From contig JAFGWG010000185.1 in NCBI GenBank assembly GCA_016937255.1, positions 1 through 37,034 of the forward strand: 37,034 nucleotides of DNA, given 5' to 3'. Position numbers and translations under genes: made by a program. Numbering within the stretch: position 1 is the first letter of the stretch; the number at the start of each line of letters is the position of its first letter. The notes under the pieces were generated by a model. That model was not told the origin of the DNA. It searched no databases and saw only the letters and a program-made list of their open reading frames with translations. Positions 9,506 through 18,927 of the stretch are shown here, piece by piece. The stretch is from Bacteroidales bacterium. GTDB taxonomy: Bacteria > Bacteroidota > Bacteroidia > Bacteroidales > DTU049.

Positions 9506-9751
9506 ATGCCAAAAAACACGAGCATTTTATTAGGTGATTATTTTGAAGACTTCATTAAACAACTCGTTAAAACCGGCAAGTATTCAAGTGCAAGTGAAGT
9601 GATCAGAGCTGCATTAAGGGTTTTTGAATATGAGGAAACCAAAAAAACTGAGCTGATAAATGAATTGAAAAAGGGAGAAAGTTCAGGATTTATTGACGAT
9701 TTTGACCCTGCAGAATTCTTAAAAGATATGCACAAAAAGCATAAAGCTTAA
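9506..9751 (+). CDS. parD: ParD-like antitoxin (CopG/RHH)
   Basis: KNTSILLGDYFEDFIKQLVKTGKYSSASEVIRAALRVFEYEE. Confidence 0.9.
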   Translation: MPKNTSILLGDYFEDFIKQLVKTGKYSSASEVIRAALRVFEYEETKKTELINELKKGESSGFIDDFDPAEFLKDMHKKHKA

Positions 9752-9753
9752 TA

Positions 9754-10053
9754 ATGAAATACATAATAAGCAGGGAAGCTGGGCATGATCTTGAAAGAAT
9801 TTGGTTTTATACAGCCGAAAACTGGTCAGTTGATCAGGCTGATCATTATTTCGGTTTGATCATTGATAAAATTGAGTTTCTTTCTAAAAATTCGGATGCC
9901 GGTCAAGATTATTGCGAAATTCGAAAAGGATATTTTAGGTCAAAAGTAAAATCACAATTTATTTTCTACAAGAAGAATAGTAAGAAAAATGTGATTGAAA
10001 TCATTAGAATTCTACATCAGAAAATGGATATTGAAACGAGGATTAGTGAGTAA
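9754..10053 (+). CDS. parE: ParE/RelE superfamily toxin
   Basis: SREAGHDLERIWFYTAENWSVDQADHYFGLI, IRILHQKMD; 2 nt after parD. Confidence 0.9.
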   Translation: MKYIISREAGHDLERIWFYTAENWSVDQADHYFGLIIDKIEFLSKNSDAGQDYCEIRKGYFRSKVKSQFIFYKKNSKKNVIEIIRILHQKMDIETRISE

Positions 10054-10054
10054 T

Positions 10055-10219
10055 TTGAGAAATGTTCAAAATCAGATTACTGATGCATTTAATAGAATGA
10101 GAAATAAAAAATCATTGGAATATTTTGGTCTTGAATTCAGTAAACTTAGTGAAGAACAACAAAAAGCAATTCAGACTCTTATTCCAATTGCAGTTTCCGA
10201 AGCGGAGCCAAGACATTAG
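10055..10219 (+). CDS. Possible small hypothetical protein immediately after parE
   Basis: Open frame LRNVQNQITDAFNRMRNKKSLEYFGLEFSKLSEEQQKAIQTLIPIAVSEAEPRH; start uncertain (ATG at 10097 possible). Confidence 0.3.
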   Translation: MRNVQNQITDAFNRMRNKKSLEYFGLEFSKLSEEQQKAIQTLIPIAVSEAEPRH

Positions 10220-10228
10220 ATTATATAA

Positions 10229-10254
10229 AAAAAGCGGCCAAACAGCCGCTTTTT
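10229..10254. terminator. Bidirectional Rho-independent terminator
   Basis: aaaaagcggc-caaaca-gccgcttttt between convergent genes. Confidence 0.85.
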
Positions 10255-10271
10255 CTTTGAAAATATGTCGT

Positions 10272-12053
10272 TTAATAACGCTCTCTTTTCTTATAGTGTG
10301 TGTGGAGCAGTTCGTGAGATTTATGTCCGAGAGGTTTACCAAGAAACTCCTCATAAATCTGTGTAATCTCAGGATTTTCGTGAGATTTACGAACTGGCAT
10401 GCCTTCGTCTTCAGCATAGATAGCTTCGGTACGCTTCTGACGAATCTCAAGGCTGGTAGGAATAGGTTGTCCACCACCACCAAGGCATCCACCAGGACAA
10501 GCCATAACTTCGATGAAGTGATAAGCAGCTTTTCCATCGCGTACGGCATCCATAAGGATTTTGGCGTTAGCAAGACCGTGGGCAATAGCCACTTTAAGTT
10601 CTGCACCTTCGAGGAATGACCAATCAGGAACACAACCTTCAATTTTGAGGCTTGCTTCTTTCACACCTTCCATACCACGAACAGGAGTAATGTTAAGATT
10701 TTCAAACGGAATTTCGCGTCCGGTTACAATCTCGTAAGCTGTACGAATAGCAGCTTCCATTACACCACCTGTAGCACCAAAGATAACAGCTGCTCCGGTA
10801 GAATCACCCATGAGGCTGTCACATTTCTGGTCTTCCAGTTTCATGAAATCGATACCTGCCTGCTTAATCATCATTGCGAGTTCGCGGGTAGTAAGAACTA
10901 CATCTACATCCTGATAACCGCTGTCGCGCATTTCTGGACGCTCACACTCGAATTTTTTAGCAGTACAAGGCATGATGGAAACACTATAAATGTTTTTGGG
11001 ATCAATACCTTTTTTCTGTGGATAATAAGTTTTGGCAAGAGAACCAAACATTTGCTGAGGTGACTTACAAGTAGAAAGATTGTTCAGCAATGTAGGATAC
11101 ATGTGCTCAATATATTTAATCCAGCCCGGTGAGCATGAAGTAAACATTGGAAGAGCAACATCTTCTTTTTTGTCAACCAAAGCAAGTTTGAGACGAGTAA
11201 GAAGCTCTGTACCTTCTTCCATAATGGTAAGGTCAGCAGTAAAGTCGGTATCGAGAACACTGTTGAAACCAAGATTTCTTAGTGCAGCTACCATTTTACC
11301 AGTTACACGTACACCGGGATCAAAGCCAAGCTCTTCACCGAGGGCGATACGCACTGCAGGAGCAGTTTGTACAACAACGTGTTTTTCAGGGTCATTAATA
11401 GCATCCCATACTTGATCAATATATGTTCTTTCTGACAATGCAGCGGTGGGGCAGCGGTTGATACACTGACCACAGTTGGTACATACCACTTCGTGCATAG
11501 GTTTGTCAAGGAAAGTACCAATGTGCTGGTGGTCGCCTTTAGCAATAACTGCAAGTGCATTTACATTTTGCAGTTCGCTACAAGTACGTACGCAGCGCTG
11601 ACAACGGATACATTTTGAATCATCTTTTGCGATAGCAGGAGAGCTGATATCAGCAATCTTACATTCTTCTTTAACGAGATCCAAAAATACGTGATCACCA
11701 ATGCGGTATTCTGAAGCAAGCTCCTGAAGTTCGCATTTTCCGTTTTTAATACACTTGGTACAGTCAGCATTATGCTCAGAAAGTAATAATTCTACAACAT
11801 GTTTACGTGCTGATCGCACTTTTTCGCTATTGGTCATTACTTCCATACCGTCAGCAACAGGAGTTGCACAGGCAGCAGCAAGTAAACGGGCACCTTTTAC
11901 TTCAACAACGCACACACGGCAGTTACCTGCAATGCTCAGATCAGGATGATAACATAAAGTTGGGATTCTGAAATTGAGCTTGCGCGCAGCATCCAATATG
12001 GTAGTCCCTTCTTCAACAGCAACGGGGATATTATTTATCTTAAGATTAACCAT
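10272..12053 (-). CDS. NAD(H)-linked [FeFe] hydrogenase catalytic subunit (group A, HydA/HndD-like)
   Basis: H-cluster motifs TSCSPGWIKYIE, MPCTAKKFECERPE, MACPGGCLGGGGQP; N-terminal 2Fe-2S and 4Fe-4S ferredoxin domains. Confidence 0.95.
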   Translation of the reverse strand: MVNLKINNIPVAVEEGTTILDAARKLNFRIPTLCYHPDLSIAGNCRVCVVEVKGARLLAAACATPVADGMEVMTNSEKVRSARKHVVELLLSEHNADCTKCIKNGKCELQELASEYRIGDHVFLDLVKEECKIADISSPAIAKDDSKCIRCQRCVRTCSELQNVNALAVIAKGDHQHIGTFLDKPMHEVVCTNCGQCINRCPTAALSERTYIDQVWDAINDPEKHVVVQTAPAVRIALGEELGFDPGVRVTGKMVAALRNLGFNSVLDTDFTADLTIMEEGTELLTRLKLALVDKKEDVALPMFTSCSPGWIKYIEHMYPTLLNNLSTCKSPQQMFGSLAKTYYPQKKGIDPKNIYSVSIMPCTAKKFECERPEMRDSGYQDVDVVLTTRELAMMIKQAGIDFMKLEDQKCDSLMGDSTGAAVIFGATGGVMEAAIRTAYEIVTGREIPFENLNITPVRGMEGVKEASLKIEGCVPDWSFLEGAELKVAIAHGLANAKILMDAVRDGKAAYHFIEVMACPGGCLGGGGQPIPTSLEIRQKRTEAIYAEDEGMPVRKSHENPEITQIYEEFLGKPLGHKSHELLHTHYKKRERY

Positions 12054-12074
12054 GGTTTTGCTCTTTTGATTTGA

Positions 12075-13229
12075 TTAATAAATGATTTCTTCTTTGAAGT
12101 TATCTGCAATCGAGATGAAAGGATTAGCAACTGATTGTCCGAGACCACATTTTGCAGCAATCTTCATACTTTCTGCAAGTTTTTTAAGGTCTTCGAGATA
12201 AGCAGGACTTTTTTCACCTTTTTTAATGGCTTCTATACCTTTAAGAAGTTGTTGGCAACCTACACGACATGGTGTACACTGTCCACATGATTCTTCAACG
12301 AAGAATTCGAGATAATTTTTCAGTACGTTGTACATTGAACGACTGCTATTAAAAATCATCATAGATCCACCGGTAGGAATACCTTCAAACCCGATAATAG
12401 TTTTATCGAAGTTTTTTCTAGGAACACAGTGACCAGAAGCACCACCAACCTGAACAGCTTTGGTATCTCCATCACCCCATTCTTCAACAAACTCATTCAG
12501 TTTCATCCCAAGTTCAAGCTCAAAAATACCTGCATTAGGTGTGTCGCCTGAAACGGAAAATACTTTAGATCCACTTGAATCAGCTGTTCCGAGTGCTTTG
12601 AAATCATTTGAGCCCATGCGAATAATCATAGTAGTGTAAACCAAAGTTTCCACATTATTGATTACAGTAGGCTTTCCGTTATAACCAGCTACAGTGGGGA
12701 AAGGTGGCTTGTTGCGTGGCTCACCACGTTTGCCTTCCATAGATTCCATGAGTGAAGTTTCTTCACCACATACATAAGCACCACTTCCAGATTTAACTTT
12801 AATGATAAACTTATGACCTCTTTGCTGCATTTGATTGTTAAAAATGTCAATTTTAGGCTGAAGATCTTTCAGTAAATAATTGTACTCACCACGAAGGTAG
12901 ATATAACCTTCTTCAGCGCCAACAGCGTATGAACATAATGCCATACCTACAAAAACTTTTTCAGGAACTTTAGTCAGAATCTCACGATCCTTGAATGTTC
13001 CAGGCTCGCCTTCGTCGGCATTACAAATAATATATTTTTTGTCGCTTTGTTCGCTAGCAGCAAATTTCCATTTTAAGCCAGTTGGGAAACCTGCGCCACC
13101 ACGACCTTTTAAACCACTATTGATGATCTCGTTGATGACTTCATCCTTAGACATGGCAAGACCTTTGTCAAGCACATCTATGATAGCGCATCCTGCATCG
13201 AATATGATATCAACTTTTTTTGTACTCAT
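12075..13229 (-). CDS. NuoF-like flavoprotein subunit of [FeFe] hydrogenase (HydB/HndC-like, short form)
   Basis: GRGGAGFPTGLKW, NADEGEPGTFKDREI, ESCGQCTPCRVG. Confidence 0.93.
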   Translation of the reverse strand: MSTKKVDIIFDAGCAIIDVLDKGLAMSKDEVINEIINSGLKGRGGAGFPTGLKWKFAASEQSDKKYIICNADEGEPGTFKDREILTKVPEKVFVGMALCSYAVGAEEGYIYLRGEYNYLLKDLQPKIDIFNNQMQQRGHKFIIKVKSGSGAYVCGEETSLMESMEGKRGEPRNKPPFPTVAGYNGKPTVINNVETLVYTTMIIRMGSNDFKALGTADSSGSKVFSVSGDTPNAGIFELELGMKLNEFVEEWGDGDTKAVQVGGASGHCVPRKNFDKTIIGFEGIPTGGSMMIFNSSRSMYNVLKNYLEFFVEESCGQCTPCRVGCQQLLKGIEAIKKGEKSPAYLEDLKKLAESMKIAAKCGLGQSVANPFISIADNFKEEIIY

Positions 13230-13252
13230 TTCAATTCCTTTTTAGTTCCTGA

Positions 13253-13726
13253 TTAATTATTTGTGGAAACAACATACTTCTCAAGAGCTTCCAGTGCTGT
13301 TTGAGGGGTTAGTTTAGTATATACATCATCATTGATGAGCATAACCGGCCCTTCATGACACCAACCCATGCAATTGGCTTTCAGCAAAGAAAAATTGCCG
13401 TCGTGTGTTGTCTCTCCAACCTTAATTTTCAATGCAGCCTCGATTGCATTAATGATTTCATCTTTACCAGCCATATCACATGAAATGGTTTGGCAAACAC
13501 GAATCACATTACGACCTCTGGGCACTGTATCTAAAAAGGTGTAGAAACTTGCCGTTCCGTAAACATCAGCTGCAGAAATATCCATAAATTCTGCAACTTT
13601 TTTCATGGCTTCCTCGCTAAGAAAACGTTCTTTAGCAACAATGCCTTGAAGCACGGGCATTAGACTATTACGACACTTGCCGTGCTTCTCAACCAATTCT
13701 TTAATTAAGATTTCTGTATTGGACAT
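13253..13726 (-). CDS. NuoE-like [2Fe-2S] subunit of [FeFe] hydrogenase (HydC/HndA-like)
   Basis: VYGTASFYTFLDTVPRGRNVIRVCQTISCDMAG, ANCMGWCHEGPVM; GGAGG ribosome-binding site 5 nt before ATG at 13726. Confidence 0.93.
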   Translation of the reverse strand: MSNTEILIKELVEKHGKCRNSLMPVLQGIVAKERFLSEEAMKKVAEFMDISAADVYGTASFYTFLDTVPRGRNVIRVCQTISCDMAGKDEIINAIEAALKIKVGETTHDGNFSLLKANCMGWCHEGPVMLINDDVYTKLTPQTALEALEKYVVSTNN

Positions 13727-13905
13727 ATGATCCTCCATTAGTTTGTTATTCAATTAACAATTGACGCCAAAAATAGTAAACCTTAATAAGATAAGGTCAA
13801 CTAAATCAAGATTTTTCTGCTTTTTATATTAATTTATAGATAGTCTAAATTAGAAGTGTATTAATCAAATTTATATACATCAATACTACTGCGGAATAAC
13901 AGGCT

Positions 13906-14490
13906 CTATTTTATTGTCATATTCTCCGAAGAAAATCGAGAGATTTTACGAATGATTGGAGTTAAAAAATGTTTACGAATAATATATTTTAGTCGATCAG
14001 ATTTACGAATTAAACTTGCAAAAAATGGCGAGATTATATAGTAAAACCCAATAAAAATACGACCTCCAAAGGATTTATTTAGAATATTATCTCTGTAATG
14101 CCTTAAAATAAGAACTTCGTGAGCGTTATAATCTCCATAACAAGCGGTGGCAATAAAACAACCTTCTTTCGGCTTAGGAAAACCGTTTTCAACAGCGAGA
14201 CTATCAACATAGTTTTTTGACGATTTAAGGTCCCAGTTTCGTTCCTTTTTGCAAAAACGAATGGCTTCAATTCGTCCTTTTTCAGAAAATATTTTCAGAA
14301 TCTGGTTGTCAAAAGCGCTGTGCGCATTGTGTTCATCAGATCCAGGTGCATATTTTTGTTTAGCTTCATCGGGCTTGTATTGATGCCCACAATTCAAACA
14401 AACAAATGTGAGGCTAAATTGTCCTTCTGACTTCTTTTTCAATATTTTAAGAATATCAGAACCGCATTTAGGGCAGGCAAAACTAATCAT
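13906..14490 (-). CDS. Three-part protein: zinc ribbon + L7/L12 C-terminal-like segment + CFI-box C-terminal domain
   Basis: CPKCGSD...CLNCGHQY; GRIEAIRFCKKERNWDLKSSKNYVDSL; CFIATACYGDYNAHEVLILRHYRDN. Confidence 0.65.
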   Translation of the reverse strand: MISFACPKCGSDILKILKKKSEGQFSLTFVCLNCGHQYKPDEAKQKYAPGSDEHNAHSAFDNQILKIFSEKGRIEAIRFCKKERNWDLKSSKNYVDSLAVENGFPKPKEGCFIATACYGDYNAHEVLILRHYRDNILNKSFGGRIFIGFYYIISPFFASLIRKSDRLKYIIRKHFLTPIIRKISRFSSENMTIK

Positions 14491-14496
14491 GTCGTT

Positions 14497-15081
14497 TTAT
14501 TTAGGTAAATATCCAATTTCCTTCAAAATATTTTCAACCTTCACAATAAGAAAATCTTCTTCGTTATTTTGTATTACAAAATCGCTTCGTTTTTCTTTAA
14601 TTCGCTCTGAACCTTGCATTTTTTCGCGTTCTTTTATGAGTTCTACACTCATATTTCTGCTTTTTTGAAGCCTGTCATGCCGTATTTCTTGTTTTGCAGA
14701 AACGTGTATTTTATAAGTAAAAAGGTCTTGTAAACCAATTTCAAAAAACATGGCTGCTTCAATAAGAATATTATTTTTAGATTCTTGAATTAAGTGTTTG
14801 GTATAATTGGTTAGGGCAGGGTATAATACAGAATTCAAGCGATGATAAAGCGATTCATTGTTAAAATAAATTTCGGCCATGGCTTTATAGGCAATTTTGC
14901 CCTTACTATCTCTAATTGGAATGCCCAATATCTGCTCTACATTTTTTTGTATTTCTGGAATTTCATATAAGTTTTTAGCCAAAATATCAGCATCAAAAAT
15001 TTCAAATCCGAACGACTCAAATATTTTTGCAACACTTGATTTTCCGCTTCCTATATGTCCGGTTAAACCTATGCTGATCAT
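14497..15081 (-). CDS. coaE: Dephospho-CoA kinase
   Basis: MISIGLTGHIGSGKSSVAKIF P-loop; DADILAKNLYE. Confidence 0.93.
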   Translation of the reverse strand: MISIGLTGHIGSGKSSVAKIFESFGFEIFDADILAKNLYEIPEIQKNVEQILGIPIRDSKGKIAYKAMAEIYFNNESLYHRLNSVLYPALTNYTKHLIQESKNNILIEAAMFFEIGLQDLFTYKIHVSAKQEIRHDRLQKSRNMSVELIKEREKMQGSERIKEKRSDFVIQNNEEDFLIVKVENILKEIGYLPK

Positions 15082-15983
15082 GGCAATAGTGGAATTCTAG
15101 TAGGATTGAAACGAATTAGTCTGCATTGAGTATTAAGCTGTGGAGTAATGATTATTTCATTATTCTTGACTTTATGTCTGAATTTAACTTTCACTTTATT
15201 TGTGTATTCAGGCACCCATGCCTCCATTTCAATGTTTTCTACGTACACCTTTCCATCAATTTCTGCCTGAAAATGATCTGTCCAGCTTAAACGCTTCACT
15301 TTTATAACGGGTATTTGAATATCAACACTTGTTTTAGAATACATCCATGCATCAGCATCATTAATTTCGATAGGGACAGAGATATTTACACTATCTCTTA
15401 GTTTTTCTTCGAAAAGATGAATTGCTAATATACTATCGATATTGCTAATTTTTTTGGAAGGTCCTTCAATGAGTATTGAGTCGGGCAAAATAATTACTTT
15501 ACCCAAAACCATATATCCGTCGGCACACTGGTAATCGAGTTTTGCATATACCGGTAACTTTTTCTTAGGATAAGAAGTTAGAGAATAGGATATGCGTGAA
15601 TAATCGAACTCTGAAATGCTAATATTACTTGGTAATTCTCTTTGAATACTTTCAAGAATGACAGGCTTAGGAATATAAAAAATGTGTTTATCCTCCGCAT
15701 CTTGCCTATTTAGTTGGCTGAAGTCAATGTTAATTGTTTTTTTATCTTTTAAATGATAGCGGATTAATGCAAAACCACTGCCGCTAATATTTATCTGAAA
15801 ACCACTATCTGAAAAATGTAACGAATCATAATATGCAGGTATATTAGTAATATGGACATCAATATCAACTTTTACATTGAATTCACCTGCCAAATGATTA
15901 ATAAACCAAAGAAAAGCAGAAAGCAACAGTGTTATTATAAAAACCCTGAGTTTTCTGCTGGATTTGATTTTTTTTGCGATCAT
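15078..15983 (-). CDS. YbbR-like domain protein
   Basis: N-terminal TM helix then YbbR-like repeats; between coaE and yajC. Confidence 0.75.
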   Translation of the reverse strand: MIAKKIKSSRKLRVFIITLLLSAFLWFINHLAGEFNVKVDIDVHITNIPAYYDSLHFSDSGFQINISGSGFALIRYHLKDKKTINIDFSQLNRQDAEDKHIFYIPKPVILESIQRELPSNISISEFDYSRISYSLTSYPKKKLPVYAKLDYQCADGYMVLGKVIILPDSILIEGPSKKISNIDSILAIHLFEEKLRDSVNISVPIEINDADAWMYSKTSVDIQIPVIKVKRLSWTDHFQAEIDGKVYVENIEMEAWVPEYTNKVKVKFRHKVKNNEIIITPQLNTQCRLIRFNPTRIPLLP

Positions 15984-16312
15984 TTACCTCTTGCTACTTT
16001 CTCTGGATCGTATTCTGACCCAATGGCGCTTTTTTCCATTTTAAGTTTGCCTTGACCCTCGGTTTCGATCACAACAGTGTTGTCGTTCACTTCAATAATC
16101 TTCCCGTGAACACCACCTATGGTAATAATGCGATCACCTTTTTTAAGGTTTGTGCGGAAATTACGTGCTTCGCGAGATTTTTTTGATTGTGGACGGATGA
16201 AGAACAGCCAGAATACTACAACCAGTGCCAGAAGCATAAGCATAGATGACCAATTGCCCCCTTCAGAGCCCTCGCCCTGAGGCATCATGAGAAGAATGTA
16301 AGCTAAATTCAT
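15980..16312 (-). CDS. yajC: Preprotein translocase subunit YajC
   Basis: VVFWLFFIRPQSKKSREARNFRTNLKKGDRIITIGGVHGKI. Confidence 0.93.
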   Translation of the reverse strand: MNLAYILLMMPQGEGSEGGNWSSMLMLLALVVVFWLFFIRPQSKKSREARNFRTNLKKGDRIITIGGVHGKIIEVNDNTVVIETEGQGKLKMEKSAIGSEYDPEKVARGK

Positions 16313-16323
16313 ATTGTTTTTTT

Positions 16324-16779
16324 TTAAGGTTCTTTTACTACTGCTTTGATATTAAGAGAAAAGTTGGGGGGTTCACAATTTGTGACCAATACGATGCTCT
16401 TGTTTTGAACGCCTTTTTTTCCATTGCTGTTAAACTGAATGGTTATATTGCCTTCTTCACCCGGAGCAATAGCTCCTTTTGGGTATTCAGGAACTGTACA
16501 TCCACAAGTTGTGGAATGAGACGAAATAACTAAATCTGCATTGCCAGTGTTCTTAAACTTAAAGGTATAAGAGACAATTTCTCCCTGCAAAATTTCACCA
16601 AAATCATGTTCTGTTTTGTTAAACGATATTTGAGGACCATCACCAGTGCTTTCGCCATTTACACTGTTTGAATTATGTACAACATCGGTGGGGATTCTTC
16701 CATCATCTTTTTGCCCTCCACATGCACTAAGAGCTATGCTTATTGCAAAAATTGAAAACATTTGTGTAATTTTTGCCAT
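16324..16779 (-). CDS. DUF1573 lipoprotein
   Basis: Lipobox ALSAC; HDFGEILQGEIVSYTFKFKNTGNADLVI...TCGCTVPEYP. Confidence 0.85.
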   Translation of the reverse strand: MAKITQMFSIFAISIALSACGGQKDDGRIPTDVVHNSNSVNGESTGDGPQISFNKTEHDFGEILQGEIVSYTFKFKNTGNADLVISSHSTTCGCTVPEYPKGAIAPGEEGNITIQFNSNGKKGVQNKSIVLVTNCEPPNFSLNIKAVVKEP

Positions 16780-16831
16780 CATGATTTAAAATTTTTGCAA
16801 AGGTATGAATATTTTAATTCAGATGGAAAAA

Positions 16832-16874
16832 GGTTATTGGTTGATTGGTGAATTGGTTAATAGTTGGTTGATGA
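16832..16874. repeat. Degenerate short-word array (ttggttgattggtgaattggtt...)
   Basis: Repeated (t)tggtt/attggt words between two genes. Confidence 0.5.
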
Positions 16875-16936
16875 TTAAGAAATCTTCATTAACCCAATAC
16901 CTAATTCACAACAACTCAATTTTCAAACTCCATAAA

Positions 16937-18829
16937 CTAGTCTTCAGCCAATACAATAAGCTTGTCTTCAGCACTAAAACTTATCATTTTCGATTTGTTG
17001 GGGTTCATTACAATACCATAATTAGCAGAGGCATCATTAGATTTCGACATTATTCGATATCCTATGGCTACCTGATTAAAGTCTGAAGCAAGTTTAGTGA
17101 TTTGATAAAATGTAACTTGTTGATTTTCTTTTACATATGCCATGGCAGGCTTAAAGTAAATTTCTGAGCCGTCTGCATCGAGTAGGTCTTCAATAACAGG
17201 TTTAAGATATTTATTTTCGCTTATCATTGTGAGTAATAAGCTTACGAGTTTTTCACTTACAATAAAATCGTTTTTCTGGTTAATTCTGGCAAGTTCCATA
17301 TTGTGAGGATCAAGCATTTCGCTTACAATATTGATGTCGAGATTATTTCTTTTTACAATTTCTCTAATATGGAGCAATGAAACCAGTGTATTGGCATCGG
17401 CTTGTTGAATATCAATTCCATTCTCGGCCAAAATAATAATGTAATCATAGTTTTCAAACTGTAGTTCGTTTAAAACTATTCCGTTGGTAATATCTGCAAA
17501 ATCTATCTCTGTTAATAATCCATCAATATTCATTTTTTCTACTTTATCTTTCAGGTGCTCTTGTGCAATTACCTGAACAGAACTTTCTTTTGGAAAATAA
17601 TTTGCAAACTCTGTTAATATTAAAGAGATTTTAGAATTATAACCCAATATTAGGGTTTTTACTTTTTGCTTTTCAAATGTGTATTCTTCATTGCTTTTAA
17701 TCTCGTCCACTTCGCGATGCCCACATTTGCCGTTGGCAATAACAGTATCATCGTCTTCGCTTATGGCAACTATTTGGTCAGTATCTTTAATAACATAGTC
17801 TTTTGGTGGGTTTAGTTGCACTTTTTTGTCTTCATATTGTAGGCCAATTATAGTACTGTCTTCATAGCATAACTGAGCTTCGCTGAATGTTTTGCCAATA
17901 ATTTTTGGTTCTTTCATAAAGTATATTTCATCTCCTTCAAACCTTAAAAGGTCTTCTATCACTATACTCAACCCAGGTTGATGAACTGCTTGAACAGTAA
18001 GCCTGGCAATGATTTCGCTCAAAAGCAGTGTTTCAACTTCTTTTTTTGCAACCATTTCAATAACTTCCTGGTTTTTTTTCTCTTGCACTTCAACAGTAAT
18101 GTGATAATCGTCTTTTTTACGATCAGGATTATTTACAATGGCCAATACAGTTTTAATTACAAAAATATCCTCAAATCCATTATTATTAGGGGGTAAAATT
18201 ATAATGGAACGCGCAGTGTTGAAATTAACCATTTCGAGGTCAATCATCTCCATCGGGCTTCCTGTGCGGCAAATAATTTTGCTGTTTTTTGTGTCGGATA
18301 CCTGGTTTTTAATCTCTTCCTCCATTTCAGTTTTATCCTTGTCAGACATTACGACAATGCGAGGCTTATGCTGATTTTCATTGGCAATAGTCAATTGTTG
18401 AATAATGGTAAAGACTTTGGGCGACCATCCCAAAATGAGGGTATGACCGGATTCCAAAACTTTAGAACGACCCTTTCTTAGCTGTTCTAGCTTTTGATCA
18501 AAACCCGCAGAAATAATACCGATTAATGCAGATACAATAAAAATTCCACCAATAGTAATAATTAGCATTAGAAATCTAAAAGGCCAACCATCATCTCCTC
18601 CAATTGTACCCGGATCTATGCTTCGCATTAGCGATTGCCATAAAGCCTCAATAAAACTAATGTTGCCAGATTCTGTAGGAACAATTCCGATAAAAGCAAT
18701 TATAATAGCAGAAATAATTACCATTAAAATTGTTGAAATTCCTAGCCAGAGAATAATAGCTCCCGGTCCCCTCGACATTAAATTGTCTAATGAATATTTA
18801 AAACGCTCTTTGAAAGTGATCTTACTCAT
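16937..18829 (-). CDS. CASTOR/POLLUX/SYM8-like ion channel with tandem RCK/TrkA-N-like domains
   Basis: N-terminal TM/pore region (MRSIDPGTIGGDDGWPFRFLMLIITIGGIFIVSALIGIISAGFDQKLEQLRKGRSKVLESGHTLILGWSPKV), two nucleotide-binding-like halves. Confidence 0.8.
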   Translation of the reverse strand: MSKITFKERFKYSLDNLMSRGPGAIILWLGISTILMVIISAIIIAFIGIVPTESGNISFIEALWQSLMRSIDPGTIGGDDGWPFRFLMLIITIGGIFIVSALIGIISAGFDQKLEQLRKGRSKVLESGHTLILGWSPKVFTIIQQLTIANENQHKPRIVVMSDKDKTEMEEEIKNQVSDTKNSKIICRTGSPMEMIDLEMVNFNTARSIIILPPNNNGFEDIFVIKTVLAIVNNPDRKKDDYHITVEVQEKKNQEVIEMVAKKEVETLLLSEIIARLTVQAVHQPGLSIVIEDLLRFEGDEIYFMKEPKIIGKTFSEAQLCYEDSTIIGLQYEDKKVQLNPPKDYVIKDTDQIVAISEDDDTVIANGKCGHREVDEIKSNEEYTFEKQKVKTLILGYNSKISLILTEFANYFPKESSVQVIAQEHLKDKVEKMNIDGLLTEIDFADITNGIVLNELQFENYDYIIILAENGIDIQQADANTLVSLLHIREIVKRNNLDINIVSEMLDPHNMELARINQKNDFIVSEKLVSLLLTMISENKYLKPVIEDLLDADGSEIYFKPAMAYVKENQQVTFYQITKLASDFNQVAIGYRIMSKSNDASANYGIVMNPNKSKMISFSAEDKLIVLAED

Positions 18830-18927
18830 AATGATTTTGTTTGGTCGGTAAAGTAAACCAATTCATCTGAAATATGCAAGATATTTATGAGATAAGATTT
18901 ATGATTTTAGAATCTCAAATGTATTAA

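Noticed and set aside
9995-10219. ORF track start at 9995 for the post-parE ORF
   Set aside because: The TTG start lies inside parE in another frame; only the portion after 10053 is plausible as a gene.
10112-10642. Overlapping ORFs 10112-10642 (-) and 10125-10619 (+) at the hydrogenase 3' end
   Set aside because: Out-of-frame with the unmistakable [FeFe] hydrogenase gene and spanning the terminator.
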